Positions 7,626 through 16,528 of a stretch of 64,000 nucleotides of DNA are shown in pieces. The position numbers and the translations under genes are program-made. The stretch covers positions 1-64,000 of the forward strand of contig NZ_JAFMPQ010000025.1 of NCBI RefSeq assembly GCF_020667845.1. Reading direction: 5' to 3'. The notes under the pieces are model-generated. The model did not search any database and was not told where the DNA came from. It was given only the letters and a program-made list of their open reading frames with translations. Source of the DNA: Cognatishimia sp. F0-27 (GTDB lineage: Bacteria; Pseudomonadota; Alphaproteobacteria; Rhodobacterales; Rhodobacteraceae). Each line of letters opens with the position of its first letter. Position 1 is the first letter of the stretch.

Positions 7626-8029
7626 TATGCACCCCCTTTCCGGTCAAGGACCACATCGCAGCGCAGCACATAGCGCCCGTGATAGCCCGGAAAGTCGCCC
7701 TCATGCGGTTCGGTAACGGTCTCAATCTCAAGCCCGAGTTCGCGCAGGTTGAACACATAAGCGCTCCAACGCGGGGCCGGGTTGTCGATAGGCGTGCAGC
7801 CGTTTGTCCCGGCCTTGCGCAGTTCTTCGAGCGCCCAGCGGTCCCGGCCTTGGACAGCGATTGTGAAAGTCTCGCCGGTGCCGGTTTTTACGCGATAGGG
7901 CACACCGCGTTTGTGGCCTGTGGCTTTGGGCTGTGTTACGGTTTGGGGATGAGCCGCGTTAGCATGGCTTTCTGCCCGGCCCGGGTCCTGCTCCAACAGG
8001 GTCCGGGCCATTTTCGTTTCGCCGCTCAT
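7625..8029 (-). CDS. Winged-helix-domain protein of the element
   Basis: This 134-residue protein has a disordered N-terminal third and a C-terminal domain containing VQGRDRWALEELRKAG, then APRWSAYVFNLRELGLEIETV, and a strand pair YVLRCDVVL. This resembles the small winged-helix family found beside AlpA in prophages of Rhodobacterales. A DNA-binding role in replication or regulation is inferred. The chosen start (8029) is 1 bp after the stop of the AlpA-like gene; longer in-frame starts would overlap that gene extensively. Confidence 0.68.
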   Translation of the reverse strand: MSGETKMARTLLEQDPGRAESHANAAHPQTVTQPKATGHKRGVPYRVKTGTGETFTIAVQGRDRWALEELRKAGTNGCTPIDNPAPRWSAYVFNLRELGLEIETVTEPHEGDFPGYHGRYVLRCDVVLDRKGGA

Positions 8030-8030
8030 A

Positions 8031-8213
8031 TTACGCAACCTCATCGCGCAGGCCGCGCAGATGGTCGTCAAGCTCGGTTTCGGCCCAGTAGATCCGGCCA
8101 CCGAGCTTTATCGGTTGCGGCAAGCGTCCAGCGGCGAGGTCGCCATAAATCGCGCTCCGGGAACGGTTGCCCAGTTTGGCGCGCAATTCGGTCAGGGTGA
8201 GGTATTTTTCCAT
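8031..8213 (-). CDS. AlpA-family transcriptional regulator/excisionase-like
   Basis: The 60-residue protein is almost entirely one helix-turn-helix: YLTLTELRAKLGNRSRSAIYGDLAAGRLPQPIKLGGRIYW, with the wing-like motif RIYWAETELDDHL at the end. AlpA-type proteins activate integrase genes or act as excision directionality factors in P4-like and related elements. Position in the middle of the element and upstream of the primase cassette matches that role. Its promoter is probably in the AT-rich gap 8214-8288. Confidence 0.85.
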   Translation of the reverse strand: MEKYLTLTELRAKLGNRSRSAIYGDLAAGRLPQPIKLGGRIYWAETELDDHLRGLRDEVA

Positions 8214-8288
8214 TTCGCACTGTCCTTTCGAATAAGGTGCAGTGCAAAAATGACCAGTTCTGAACGAGTGTGATATTGCGGAATAATT

Positions 8289-9041
8289 CTAGAAATTATT
8301 TCGCAAGGCATTTGCAGCTTTCCATATATCTCGAGCCGTCTGCGGTGTTTGCGCCGTGTTCGGATGGATCGCAGCAATTTCAGACCAAGAGGCACCAACC
8401 TCTCGGGCGTCAAGTGTTCTGAGATAGGCAAGCCATTTCATTGGCTGTTTTCGCTTGGTGGGGGGAGTTTCCCCAACTTCATATTTTTGAACAAATTTTA
8501 AGAAGTGTTCGGCCTCGCGAAGAAGCTCTGAAACTGATTTTTTAAGGTCAAAACTGATAACTGCACGATACTGCCCCACCTCCATTGGAACCGTGTGCCG
8601 ATAACGGCGCTCTAGATGCTCAACTTCCTCTTCGTCTAACTTCCTCAGGTATGGCTCAAGAGCGTCGAGTGTAGATGTAAAGTCCATTGGGGAGGAATAG
8701 ATTTGAGAATAGTTTATGGGAAAAGGTTCTAAGAGTTCTTCGGGGTGATTTGATACGGATGGATCCGGCAGTCTCCAATGATATCCGAGAAACTCATGCA
8801 CGTCTGGACTGCAGCTAACGTATACGTAGTGGCCGGGCGTTCCCCGCGGCGCACGGTCTCTATACCGGAAGTCATCCTCTCCAAAAAATCGCCTATCGTT
8901 TTCTTCAATATCTAGAAAAGCCTCTCGGATTTCTGGCCGGCGTCTATTAAACTCCCATCGCCAACGGTTGAAAGACACGCCCCGCTTAAGACTATGATAT
9001 TGAGTTTCGTCTCGCCAATCAGGAATGCCCCATTCATTCAT
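8289..9041 (-). CDS. Unknown 250-residue protein with DUF6499-like N-terminus; AT-rich
   Basis: The N-terminus, PDWRDETQYHSLKRG followed by RWRWEFNRRRPEIREAF, resembles the DUF6499/transcriptional-regulator-like domain found on alphaproteobacterial plasmids and islands, where it precedes diverse C-terminal regions. Here the rest (ISFDLKKSVSELLREAEHFLKFVQKYEV and a C-terminal helix-turn-helix-like WSEIAAIHPNTAQTPQTARDIWKAANAL) is unfamiliar. The C-terminus looks DNA-binding. The gene is markedly AT-richer than its neighbours, a sign of separate acquisition. Its ATG overlaps the integrase stop (ATGA), so it follows the integrase in one transcript. It is the best candidate for element cargo. Confidence 0.7.
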   Translation of the reverse strand: MNEWGIPDWRDETQYHSLKRGVSFNRWRWEFNRRRPEIREAFLDIEENDRRFFGEDDFRYRDRAPRGTPGHYVYVSCSPDVHEFLGYHWRLPDPSVSNHPEELLEPFPINYSQIYSSPMDFTSTLDALEPYLRKLDEEEVEHLERRYRHTVPMEVGQYRAVISFDLKKSVSELLREAEHFLKFVQKYEVGETPPTKRKQPMKWLAYLRTLDAREVGASWSEIAAIHPNTAQTPQTARDIWKAANALRNNF

Positions 9042-10234
9042 TTACTTGCCCCCACTAACGCTACGACATGCCCCACACCACCCGTCACATGGTTAGCCCA
9101 GCGCTGCGTCAGCTTCGCGCGCTGTTCGAGGTAATCCGTGCGCCGATAGGCCCGCACGACGCCCCCATCCACCACATGCGCCAGCATCGCCTCGGCAACC
9201 TCGTGCGGGGCGTCGGTTGCTTCGGCCAGCCACGTGCGCAGGCTGGTGCGAAAACCATGCGGGCGCGCTTCCAAACCTCGTCGCTCCATGTGCCGTGAAA
9301 GTGTCATGTCGCTAATCACACCGCCCCGTGTATTCGGAAACAGATAACCGTTCCGGGCGTGCGGGCGCGCTAGGTCGATCACACGCTGGGCTTCTGCCGA
9401 CAGGGGCACCCGAAAATCAGAGGTTGCGCCTTTACGGCCCTTCATCGCCTCGGCTGGCACGGTCCACACGTCGCCTTCGATTTGGTCCAGTCGCAGATTG
9501 CGCAACGGCCCCGAGCGCACGCCGGTCAGGATGAGCAAGCGCAGAGCCAAATGGGTCAGCGTCGGTTCTTCGAGGCTTGCATAGAAGTTTGGCACATCGC
9601 GCCAGTCCATCGCCGGTATATGCTTTGGCACATGCCGCGTTTTGCCCAGTAACGCCTTGGCCTTGTCGGTCGCTTGCAGATCCACATCCAAGCCCAGCGC
9701 CGCCGCGTGCTTCATCACGATTGAAAGGCGGTTCATGGCCTTGCGCGCCGTGTCGGCCTTCGTATGCCAGATGGGGGCCAGCGTATCGCGAATGTCGCGC
9801 TGGTCTAGTTCTGTCACCGGCACTTTGCCCAGCTTCGGTAAGACGTGAAGGTTCAGAGGCGACAGCCAACGTCCCGCCGTGCCATCGCCTTTGAGTTCAG
9901 CCTTGCGGGCTTCGAACGCATCCGCCGTGATGATGGCAAGCGATATATCCTCGCGCCGCGCGGCCCGTTCTTCGGCTTCACGTTCCTTGATGGGGTTGCG
10001 TCCCGCCGCCGCGACCTTGCGCCAGCGTTCGCCCTGTTTGCGGGCTTCGGCCAAAGACACGGTTGGAAAACCACCCAAGCCCATTTCCTTGCGCCTGCCA
10101 TAAACGGTCACACGCTGCACCCACTGCGCCCCGCCATCCTCGCGCTTCACCAGCCAAAGCCCTGCGCCGTCGCAGTGTTTGCCCACTGGAGCGGATTTAA
10201 CGAATTGGGCCGAAAGCCTGTTCTGTGCACGCAT
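9038..10234 (-). CDS. Tyrosine-type site-specific integrase (P4 family)
   Basis: This 398-residue protein has an N-terminal DUF4102 domain (YGRRKEMGLGGFPTVSLAEARKQ), a core-binding region, and a catalytic domain. The catalytic residues include Arg in LTGVRSGPLRNL, HGFR, the AHVVD His and Tyr in YRRTDYLEQR. It recombines the 16-bp repeats at the ends of the element. The start at 10234 is preceded by AGGGGGATACGAA; that ribosome-binding site lies inside the tatccccctaa repeat, so integrase bound to the repeat could repress its own expression. The gene is about 140 bp from attR, the usual position. Confidence 0.95.
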   Translation of the reverse strand: MRAQNRLSAQFVKSAPVGKHCDGAGLWLVKREDGGAQWVQRVTVYGRRKEMGLGGFPTVSLAEARKQGERWRKVAAAGRNPIKEREAEERAARREDISLAIITADAFEARKAELKGDGTAGRWLSPLNLHVLPKLGKVPVTELDQRDIRDTLAPIWHTKADTARKAMNRLSIVMKHAAALGLDVDLQATDKAKALLGKTRHVPKHIPAMDWRDVPNFYASLEEPTLTHLALRLLILTGVRSGPLRNLRLDQIEGDVWTVPAEAMKGRKGATSDFRVPLSAEAQRVIDLARPHARNGYLFPNTRGGVISDMTLSRHMERRGLEARPHGFRTSLRTWLAEATDAPHEVAEAMLAHVVDGGVVRAYRRTDYLEQRAKLTQRWANHVTGGVGHVVALVGASK

Positions 10235-10238
10235 TTCG

Positions 10239-10262
10239 TATCCCCCTAAATATCCACCCTAG
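10239..10262. repeat. Candidate integrase arm-type sites, right end
   Basis: The sequence tatccccctaa (10239-10249) followed by tatccaccctag (10251-10262) matches the left-end pair at 3665-3688 in spacing and orientation. It also contains the integrase ribosome-binding site on the minus strand. A related copy in reverse orientation, taagggggata, is at 10319-10329. Confidence 0.6.
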
Positions 10263-10279
10263 GCTAGTGGATAAGGATG

Positions 10280-10304
10280 GACACGACAAGACATGACAGG
10301 ACAA
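10280..10304. repeat. Five tandem GACAN pentanucleotides
   Basis: The sequence reads gacac gacaa gacat gacag gacaa without interruption. It lies between the integrase promoter region and attR, where excisionase or integrase accessory sites are usually found. Confidence 0.55.
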
Positions 10305-10376
10305 GATCAGTCATATTTTAAGGGGGATACACCCAAGGAAAAACAAAGAAAAACAAGACAAAACAGTATGTTGCTG

Positions 10377-10392
10377 CCTCTCCTGGGCACCA
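10377..10392. repeat. attR: right 16-bp attachment repeat
   Basis: The sequence cctctcctgggcacca is identical to the last 16 bases of tRNA-Leu at 3594-3609. The bases before it do not match the tRNA, so this is only the remnant copy created by integration. Confidence 0.9.
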
Positions 10393-11289
10393 CTACTCCC
10401 AGAATGGTATTCTTTTCGCTCCAGCGTTTCGCAGTTGCGAGGAGCTGTAGGGCGTGTCGGTGATCATGTTACCTTCGTGAAATCTGGTGTCTTCCGTTCC
10501 AGTTGTCGCATTCCCCCTGAGCAAAAACACCCCGCCACGCATCGCCTTTTCGCTTCGCGCGAAAATCCGCCCGGATCGCCGAGGCGGGAGCCAGACGCGC
10601 TTTTGATCGGTTGGACGCGTGCCGGTTTCACTTGGTGTTTCGGGCTGCGGATATCCCTGGCAGGCACCTCTTGTGCCGGGACCCTCAACAACAGGCGGAT
10701 AACGTGGCGGGAAACCCGGCGGCGAGGCGCACCAGATGGTCAGCGGTTTGATCTGCGGTAAACTGCGCATCCCGCAAGGTCTCCGGGATGCGCGCGCAGC
10801 ACGGCAAAGACAGTGGACAGACCGACTTAAAGCGGCAGATTGCGCGGAAAAAGCAGGGCAGGGCAAACAGGCCCACCACCCGAAGAACGCAGGAACGCCC
10901 AGCCGATGGGGCGGCCTTCAAAGGTTCCAGCCCCATCGTCGGGGAGGAAGCCTTCGACAGGACCAAAGGACGTAAGCTGACCGGAACGATTGCTCATGTC
11001 ACCGCTCGGTTTGCGCACAGTGATCCACGCGGTGCAATGACGCTCTTTGCAGCTTGACCCGGTGGACAGCCATCTCGTCGTTAATAGATCGAGCTGGCAA
11101 GCGCGAGGCCGCGCATGATCGGCGAGCCTGGGCCGAAGCCACCTCCTTTTTCGGGCCCGCCGAGGTCCTCCGCGCACCCGGGCACCGGGGGCAAACTTGA
11201 CCGGGCGGGGCGAGCGCGCCTAAGCTTTCGGCCATTCACTTTGCTTAACGATATCCTTGCCGATCCTTTTCAATCGATTGGAGTGCGCC
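10393..11289. other. 897-bp region without a convincing gene
   Basis: Open frames exist on both strands but they look like high-GC chance frames: no ribosome-binding site, no recognisable domain, many Arg/Pro/Ala residues. The last part should contain the promoter of the RTX gene (for example the AT-richer stretch 11221-11275). No tRNA, terminator or repeat was seen. Confidence 0.6.
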
Positions 11290-13134
11290 ATGGCGACCAT
11301 CGACCTTAGCAACCTGACCCAGTCGTTTTACATGTCATTGAGTGAGACGGCAGATTTTGCGTCTTTTGTCAGTTCGGGTGTGAATTTCTATTCCTATCTC
11401 AGCAGCGGTGGGCATCGGATCAGCTTGATCGGAACGGCTATTTTCCAGCCCATCGGCCAGATAACCGAAGTCCAGATCGATCTGGGCAACAACGACCCGT
11501 TCAATCCGGACGTGGTGATCACCGGGGTGAGTTTTCCCATCTCGGTTCTGAATTTCGCCGTCGGTCAGGAGGCCAATGACCTGTTGTGGAACGCGGTGCT
11601 TCAGGGCCCCACAACCAATACCACGTCGCCAACAGAAAACTACGCGATATTCGGCGACACAAGAACCTGGTCGTCTGGCTTGCTGGAGGCGGGCGATGAC
11701 GCCTTTGTTTCAGAAAATGTGGCGTTCCAGACCGCAAATGGCGATGTTCAAACGGTGACCGGCGGCACGATGATCGGAGGGGATGATACGATCTCGGGCG
11801 CCATTCACGTTGGACTTGGCGATGCCGGACGCGTTGAGAACGGAACTGTTTTGGGCGGTGACGACACGTTCACAATGACCACTGTCTTCAACAGGGACAG
11901 TTTCACGCAGATCGTGGGAGATGTTCAAATCATCACGGATAGCACGGTGATTGGCGGGGACGACATCATCGATGTTTCGCTTGGAACAAGACGTTCCAAT
12001 ATCGCCGGAGAGGGGTTTGATGTGTCGGGCGCGTCGCTTGTGATCGGCGGGAACGATCTTATCCGCGGTGGCATCGTTGGTGGCACGCTCTTTGGCGATG
12101 TGAACAGGGTTAGTACCGATGGAGTGGTTTACGGCGGCGACGACACGGTCTTTGGCAACGTCGGGGACGACGAGATTTACGGCGATTTTGAAAGGGTGGA
12201 TGAAGGCGCTGTCGCCTATGGCGGCAATGATAATCTCTTTGGCGGGGCGGGCGAAGACACGATCGTTGGCAATGGCGGCAACGATATGTTGAACGGCGGG
12301 GATGACAATGACACGCTTTTGGGCGGCGCCGACGCAGACACGTTGAACGGCGACGCGGGCGAAGACCGGCTCGAAGGGGAAACCGGCAATGACCTGCTGC
12401 GTGGTGGCAGTTTTGCAGACCGTCTGATCGGCGGTGCCGGAGACGACACGATCGACGGCGGCAGCAATTTCGATACCGTGCTCTACACGGGGATCTTCGC
12501 GCCTGTCGCGGTGAACCTTGAAGCGGGCACCGCGACGGGTGGTGCGGGCACGGACACGATTGTCCGGGTCGAGCATGTTTTCGGGTCGGCCTCAAACGAC
12601 ACGATCTACGGCACCCACCTGCATGGCAACCGTCTTGAGGGCAGCAATGGCAACGACACGATCTATGGGCTGGACGGGCGTGACACGATCCTGGGCGGCG
12701 ACAGCAATGACCGGCTGTTGGGCGGGGATGACGTGGACCGGCTGCTGGGCGGCAACGGCAACGACTATATCGAAGGCGGCGCGGGCAAGGATTTTCTGAC
12801 CGGCGGGCCGGGTGCGGATAATTTCGTCTTTCGCGCGATCGACCATACCGGTGTGGGTCGTTTTTTGCGCGATGAGATCCGCGATTTCGATGCGGGCGAA
12901 GGCGATATCGTGAACCTGTTCCTGATCGACGCCAACGTGCTTGCAGCCGGCAATCAGGCGTTCAGCTTTGCCGGCACAAGCTTTGGCGGCAACGCGGGCG
13001 AGCTGATCCTGAACGACTACGTCCTGAGCGGCGTCGACGTGACCATCGCGTCGCTGGACGTCGATGGCGACGCGATTGCCGATGGGCAGATCTACATCGT
13101 CGGAGGCGCCGGCGTGGGGGATTTCCTGCTATGA
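11290..13134 (+). CDS. RTX-repeat calcium-binding secreted protein
   Basis: This 614-residue acidic protein lacks an N-terminal signal peptide. Residues about 150-320 hold degenerate motifs such as GGDDT and GGNDL separated by longer spacers. Residues about 325-510 contain a regular array of G-G-x-G-x-D-x-L/I nonapeptides that form Ca2+-binding beta rolls. The C-terminus DVDGDAIADGQIYIVGG resembles the end of serralysin-type T1SS substrates. Export by a type I secretion system is inferred; no T1SS genes are in the window. The first 140 residues (ATIDLSNLTQSFYMSLSETADF onwards) show no known enzymatic domain. The start at 11290 has ttggag 8 bp upstream. Confidence 0.88.
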   Translation: MATIDLSNLTQSFYMSLSETADFASFVSSGVNFYSYLSSGGHRISLIGTAIFQPIGQITEVQIDLGNNDPFNPDVVITGVSFPISVLNFAVGQEANDLLWNAVLQGPTTNTTSPTENYAIFGDTRTWSSGLLEAGDDAFVSENVAFQTANGDVQTVTGGTMIGGDDTISGAIHVGLGDAGRVENGTVLGGDDTFTMTTVFNRDSFTQIVGDVQIITDSTVIGGDDIIDVSLGTRRSNIAGEGFDVSGASLVIGGNDLIRGGIVGGTLFGDVNRVSTDGVVYGGDDTVFGNVGDDEIYGDFERVDEGAVAYGGNDNLFGGAGEDTIVGNGGNDMLNGGDDNDTLLGGADADTLNGDAGEDRLEGETGNDLLRGGSFADRLIGGAGDDTIDGGSNFDTVLYTGIFAPVAVNLEAGTATGGAGTDTIVRVEHVFGSASNDTIYGTHLHGNRLEGSNGNDTIYGLDGRDTILGGDSNDRLLGGDDVDRLLGGNGNDYIEGGAGKDFLTGGPGADNFVFRAIDHTGVGRFLRDEIRDFDAGEGDIVNLFLIDANVLAAGNQAFSFAGTSFGGNAGELILNDYVLSGVDVTIASLDVDGDAIADGQIYIVGGAGVGDFLL

Positions 13135-13577
13135 TCCCAGCCGGCATCCGAGCGGAATAATGCACCACTGATCAGTGCCAGATCTCCCGGATTGCGGGCG
13201 TGAGCATGCTCCAGGACAGGTGGGCCGGTTTTTTGGGAAAGCGGCGGGTATGCGATCAGACGGTGCGCAGTGAGAACACGCTGTTGGCGGTGTGCATGTG
13301 GCGCCTCGACATAGGGATCGCCGGATGACTGGCCCGCAAAATGGGCCGATAACGGCGCTTCGTTTCGGGCTGCAATCGCTGGGGCATTGCGCCGACTGAT
13401 CGGCGGTCGCCTTCCTGTTCCGATCCTGTCGTGTTTCGTTATCGCAACGACTTCTGTCCCGATGCGGACGGCATGCGGCGTCACGCAATGCCGTTGTGAG
13501 AGAGATTGCGTTAAATTGTTCTGAACAAATGTTTTTCATGGGCAAAGTATAAACCTGCATTGGGTACAAGGCCTTCC
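13135..13577. other. 443-bp intergenic region upstream of the chemoreceptor operon
   Basis: No credible gene. The AT-rich segment 13500-13570 probably contains the promoter of the exported-protein/chemoreceptor operon. Confidence 0.6.
13511..13528. promoter_or_regulatory. Candidate regulatory site: CtrA-like half sites plus TTGTTC/GAACAA palindrome
   Basis: The sequence TTAA, seven bases, then TGAA (13511-13525) differs by one base from the alphaproteobacterial CtrA consensus TTAA-N7-TTAA. The same place holds the perfect inverted repeat ttgttc-t-gaacaa (13516-13528). It lies 50 bp upstream of the chemoreceptor operon start. CtrA often controls motility and chemotaxis genes in this order. 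The assignment is by eye. Confidence 0.35.
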
Positions 13578-13907
13578 ATGTCGAAGACCGCATTCGCGAT
13601 TCTCATTGGGCTCACCTTATGTGCGCCGCCGATCTTGGGTTTGGCTGGCATGAGCCCCCCAACCGGCGCGCCGCGCCTGGTTCTCTTTCCGCCTTGGGAA
13701 GATGGCGCCGCGCTGGTCGAGAAAGCGGGTGGGAGCCCCGTTGGACCGGAGCAAGCCCCGATGGGCATACTCGCCTTTGCGGCGGATGGTGCTGCGTTTG
13801 ATCGTCGTCTGCGGGAGATTGGCGCATGGGCGATCGTCGACGGCACGGTGCTGGCCCGTCTGTGCGGTCTTCAAACGACCGAATATTCTGAAGGAAAAGA
13901 GTTATGA
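13578..13907 (+). CDS. Small exported protein coupled to a chemoreceptor
   Basis: This 109-residue protein has an N-terminal signal peptide ([21 protein letters not shown]). It is followed by a small alpha/beta-looking domain [21 protein letters not shown], with [35 protein letters not shown] near the end. I recall similar hypothetical exported proteins in Rhodobacteraceae but know no function. Its TGA overlaps the chemoreceptor ATG (ATGA at 13904-13907), so the two are made together. A periplasmic partner or ligand-binding accessory for the receptor is a reasonable guess, since the receptor itself has no large periplasmic domain. Confidence 0.72.
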   Translation: MSKTAFAILIGLTLCAPPILGLAGMSPPTGAPRLVLFPPWEDGAALVEKAGGSPVGPEQAPMGILAFAADGAAFDRRLREIGAWAIVDGTVLARLCGLQTTEYSEGKEL

Positions 13908-15532
13908 CTGCAGGTGTGATTGAGGGGGCCCGTTCCAAGGGGCAAAAGATCGTCCTCTGCGCAGCGGTGTTGCTCGCCGCAATACCGCCCTTGGTGGCAC
14001 TTTTGCGCAGCATGCCGATGCTGCCCTATGCGGCGACCAGCCTCGGTCTGATCGTTCTTGCCATTGCCGCTTCACGGGGAGGCGGGCAGGTCGCTAGGCT
14101 TGCAGTGACCACGGCACTCATGGGCACCGTGATGCTCATCACGGCATCGCTCAGAGGCCACCCTTGGCAGCTGGACAGCCATATGCTCTACTTCGCGGCC
14201 CTTGCAGGCATTGTCGTTCTCGTGGACATCCGCGCCCTCCTTCTCGGAGCAGGGTTGGTGGCGGTTCAGCATGTCGCTTTCAGCGTTGCGGTCCCATCCC
14301 TGATTTACCCTGCCGCGGATCTTGTCACCAACCTTCAGCGCGCGGCGTTTCATGGCGTTGTTCTCGTCGCGGAAGCGGTGGCGCTCGTCTATACCGTCTT
14401 GCTGAGACAAAAGCAGGTCGCGCAGGCCGATGCCGACCAGGCGCGCGTCACACAGGCGCTGGCGGAAGCGCAGAAATCGAAGGCCTTGGCGGATGAGGCG
14501 CAGGCCGGTCAAGCGGAGGTGGTGACCGCTTTGCGCGGCACTTTGGCAAAGCTCGCAGATCGCGATCTGTCCGGGGTCATCGAGCAGGAATTTCCCGGTG
14601 AATACGACCAACTTCGAACGGATTTCAATACGGCGATCACGCAGTTGTCGGAAACGATTGCAGAGGTTACCGCGCGCGCTGTGGACTTGGCAGAAGGCGC
14701 AAACGAAATCACCGAGGCGACCAATGACCTGTCCAGACGCACGGAGACCCAGGCCGCGACGCTTGAGGAAACCGCCGCTGCTCTCGATGAAATCACCTCC
14801 TCGGTAAAATTGGCCGCGAATGGAGCTTCCAAGGTCGAAGAATACGTCACGGAAACCAAGGGCAAGGCCCGGGCATCTGGTGATCTGGTGAGTGCGGCTG
14901 TTTCGGCCATGTCCAGCATTGAAAAGCAATCGGACGAGATCCAGAATATCCTGAGCGTGATAGACGACATCGCCTTCCAGACCAACCTGTTGTCGCTCAA
15001 CGCGGGTGTTGAGGCGGCGCGCGCCGGTGAAGCCGGGAAAGGCTTTGCTGTCGTTGCCACCGAAGTGCGCACATTGGCGCAGCGGTCTTCAGAAGCCGCC
15101 ACTGACATCAAGAAAAAAATCTCGGGATCGAGCGAGAAAGTCGATGAAGGGGTCGAGATGGTCAGCCGGGTTGGCACCGCCCTGACGGACATTATCGAAC
15201 GCGTGGATGAGATTTCGACTTACGTATCCGAGATTGCACGCACCACCGCGGAGCAAGCACAGGGGCTCAATGAGATCAACGCTGGCGTGGTCAGCCTCGA
15301 CCGTGTCACCCAGCAGAACGCAGCAATGGTCGAGCAATGCACTGCCGCCGTTCATTCCTTCGGTGGTCATACCCGAGAGCTCCGCCTTTCGATGCAGCGC
15401 TTCGAATTGGCAGTTGGGGCGCGCGCGCCTCATTCCCGTTCCGACCCCGGCAGCACGGTCGTGGCATTCCCGGACGAACCAAGGATGGTGGACGGCTTGC
15501 CCAAACCTGCGAATGCAAGCGCGGGTCACTAA
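13904..15532 (+). CDS. Methyl-accepting chemotaxis protein with polytopic membrane sensor
   Basis: In this 542-residue protein, residues about 18-165 form five or six transmembrane helices with very short loops, rather than the usual two helices with a periplasmic domain. A coiled segment ([17 protein letters not shown]) leads into a HAMP-like linker (residues about 205-245). The cytoplasmic signalling domain contains the hairpin tip [35 protein letters not shown] (about 350-385, read in pieces), which contacts CheA/CheW. No C-terminal CheR/CheB pentapeptide is evident. Signal sensing must occur in the membrane or through the coupled exported protein. No other che genes are nearby. Confidence 0.93.
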   Translation: MTAGVIEGARSKGQKIVLCAAVLLAAIPPLVALLRSMPMLPYAATSLGLIVLAIAASRGGGQVARLAVTTALMGTVMLITASLRGHPWQLDSHMLYFAALAGIVVLVDIRALLLGAGLVAVQHVAFSVAVPSLIYPAADLVTNLQRAAFHGVVLVAEAVALVYTVLLRQKQVAQADADQARVTQALAEAQKSKALADEAQAGQAEVVTALRGTLAKLADRDLSGVIEQEFPGEYDQLRTDFNTAITQLSETIAEVTARAVDLAEGANEITEATNDLSRRTETQAATLEETAAALDEITSSVKLAANGASKVEEYVTETKGKARASGDLVSAAVSAMSSIEKQSDEIQNILSVIDDIAFQTNLLSLNAGVEAARAGEAGKGFAVVATEVRTLAQRSSEAATDIKKKISGSSEKVDEGVEMVSRVGTALTDIIERVDEISTYVSEIARTTAEQAQGLNEINAGVVSLDRVTQQNAAMVEQCTAAVHSFGGHTRELRLSMQRFELAVGARAPHSRSDPGSTVVAFPDEPRMVDGLPKPANASAGH

Positions 15533-16528
15533 GAGGACGCTTGGGCTCGATCCGACCATGCAGCCATCTTGCGCATCGGACTGTCTCCGGACCTGCGGTG
15601 CACCCTGCATGACGGTTGGTTCGACCAATGGCCGCGCCGTCGTGAAGCCCAAGGGGTGCAAGACAGGATGCCGGTTGGTTGAGACGGTTGGCCTGAGTGT
15701 GGCGGAGGTTGACGTAAAAGGTCTGATCCCGATCCATCCCAAGACCGCCAGAAGGCCGAAGACCAGCAATGCCACGCGGGTCTTTTCTTTTGTCCGGTCT
15801 GCCAAGCTGGCTTCGGTGAAATTGATGGAGATGCCAGCCGGAGAATGGCTTTCTCCTCAGAGCATAAGGGACGGCCCGTGTCGCATCGGTCAGGCCGCAA
15901 AGGTTTTCAACATTTTGTTGAGGAGGGACCCTGATAGACTGAAGGTTCCTCGCCTCAGACACTCCGTGAGAGCCGCTCTGAACGTCGTGGCGCGCCCTTC
16001 TCTGACGTCAAGGGCCAGTAGGGGAAGACGGCTGGGTGAGTAGGCTACGGGTATCGGAGCGTTTTCGGACGATATAGAATCATTCAACCTGCCTACCAGT
16101 CGTGAGGCCGCAGTGGTGCCGTTCACCCCTGACATACTGCGTTGATGGTGCGCCCCTTCGTTTCGAAGCCAACGACCATGACCCTGTTTGCAGCGCGGGG
16201 TCCCGACAGGCGGCGCAGGGTGCGACAGGAGACTGCGGCATCGGTTCCAGCCGCCATTTGACCACGCAGGCGCGTCTTTTCGCTGGCCGCGCTAGGGTGC
16301 GGTCTTTCGCACTGGCCGTCCCCCGCAGTTTGCCGTGATTGACGACGCTTGGCTGCGCGCCAGAGACGACGGGCTGTCGCAACTGTCGAACGGCTCCAAA
16401 CAGGACCTGTGCAGGGTCTTCGCCAACTGATGTAGGGACGTTCCATGTGCCCTGAACACCGGGCAGTGGACACTGGGCAGTCGACACTGGACAATGGACA
16501 CTGGACGCACCGTCCCGTGACGTGAAGC
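15533..16528. other. 996-bp region without a convincing gene
   Basis: Frames here are antisense extensions or Arg/Ser/Pro-rich chance frames. A minus-strand frame beginning at 15805 with a TTG (ADRTKEKTRVALLVFGLLAVLGWIG) looks like a membrane segment but runs into the chemoreceptor antisense and lacks a convincing ribosome-binding site. The end of the region carries the 14-bp tandem repeat at 16461-16502. Confidence 0.55.
16461..16502. repeat. Three tandem 14-bp repeats
   Basis: The units gggcagtggacact, gggcagtcgacact and ggacaatggacact follow one another directly, with a fourth partial unit ggac. The array lies just downstream of the CBS gene that ends the nqr operon. Confidence 0.7.

Larger units (their letters stand above)
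3594..10392. mobile_element. 6.8-kb integrative element in tRNA-Leu (satellite-like)
   Basis: The element is bounded by 16-bp direct repeats and holds a tyrosine integrase adjacent to the right end. Nearly all genes are on the minus strand: an AlpA-like factor, winged-helix protein, CHC2/Toprim primase, DUF3987 protein, several small unknowns and an HGGXSTG protein. There are no capsid, tail, terminase, conjugation or relaxase genes, and no evident resistance cargo. The integrase, AlpA and primase set is what P4-like phage satellites and small integrative islands carry, so a satellite is the best guess. Several short overlaps (int/8289, 7625 set, primase/DUF3987) indicate coupled expression. 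The 8289-9041 gene is clearly AT-richer than its surroundings. Confidence 0.88.

Noticed and set aside
10393-10866. Frames between attR and the RTX gene that might be a flanking chromosomal gene disrupted by integration
   Set aside because: No recognisable domain or ribosome-binding site was found. The tRNA was kept intact, so disruption is not needed to explain the site.
15089-15805. Minus-strand frame starting TTG with a membrane-like segment (ALLVFGLLAVLGWIG)
   Set aside because: Most of the frame is antisense to the chemoreceptor and is Arg/Cys-rich without a domain; the start is TTG without a clear ribosome-binding site. A very short decayed membrane protein cannot be excluded.
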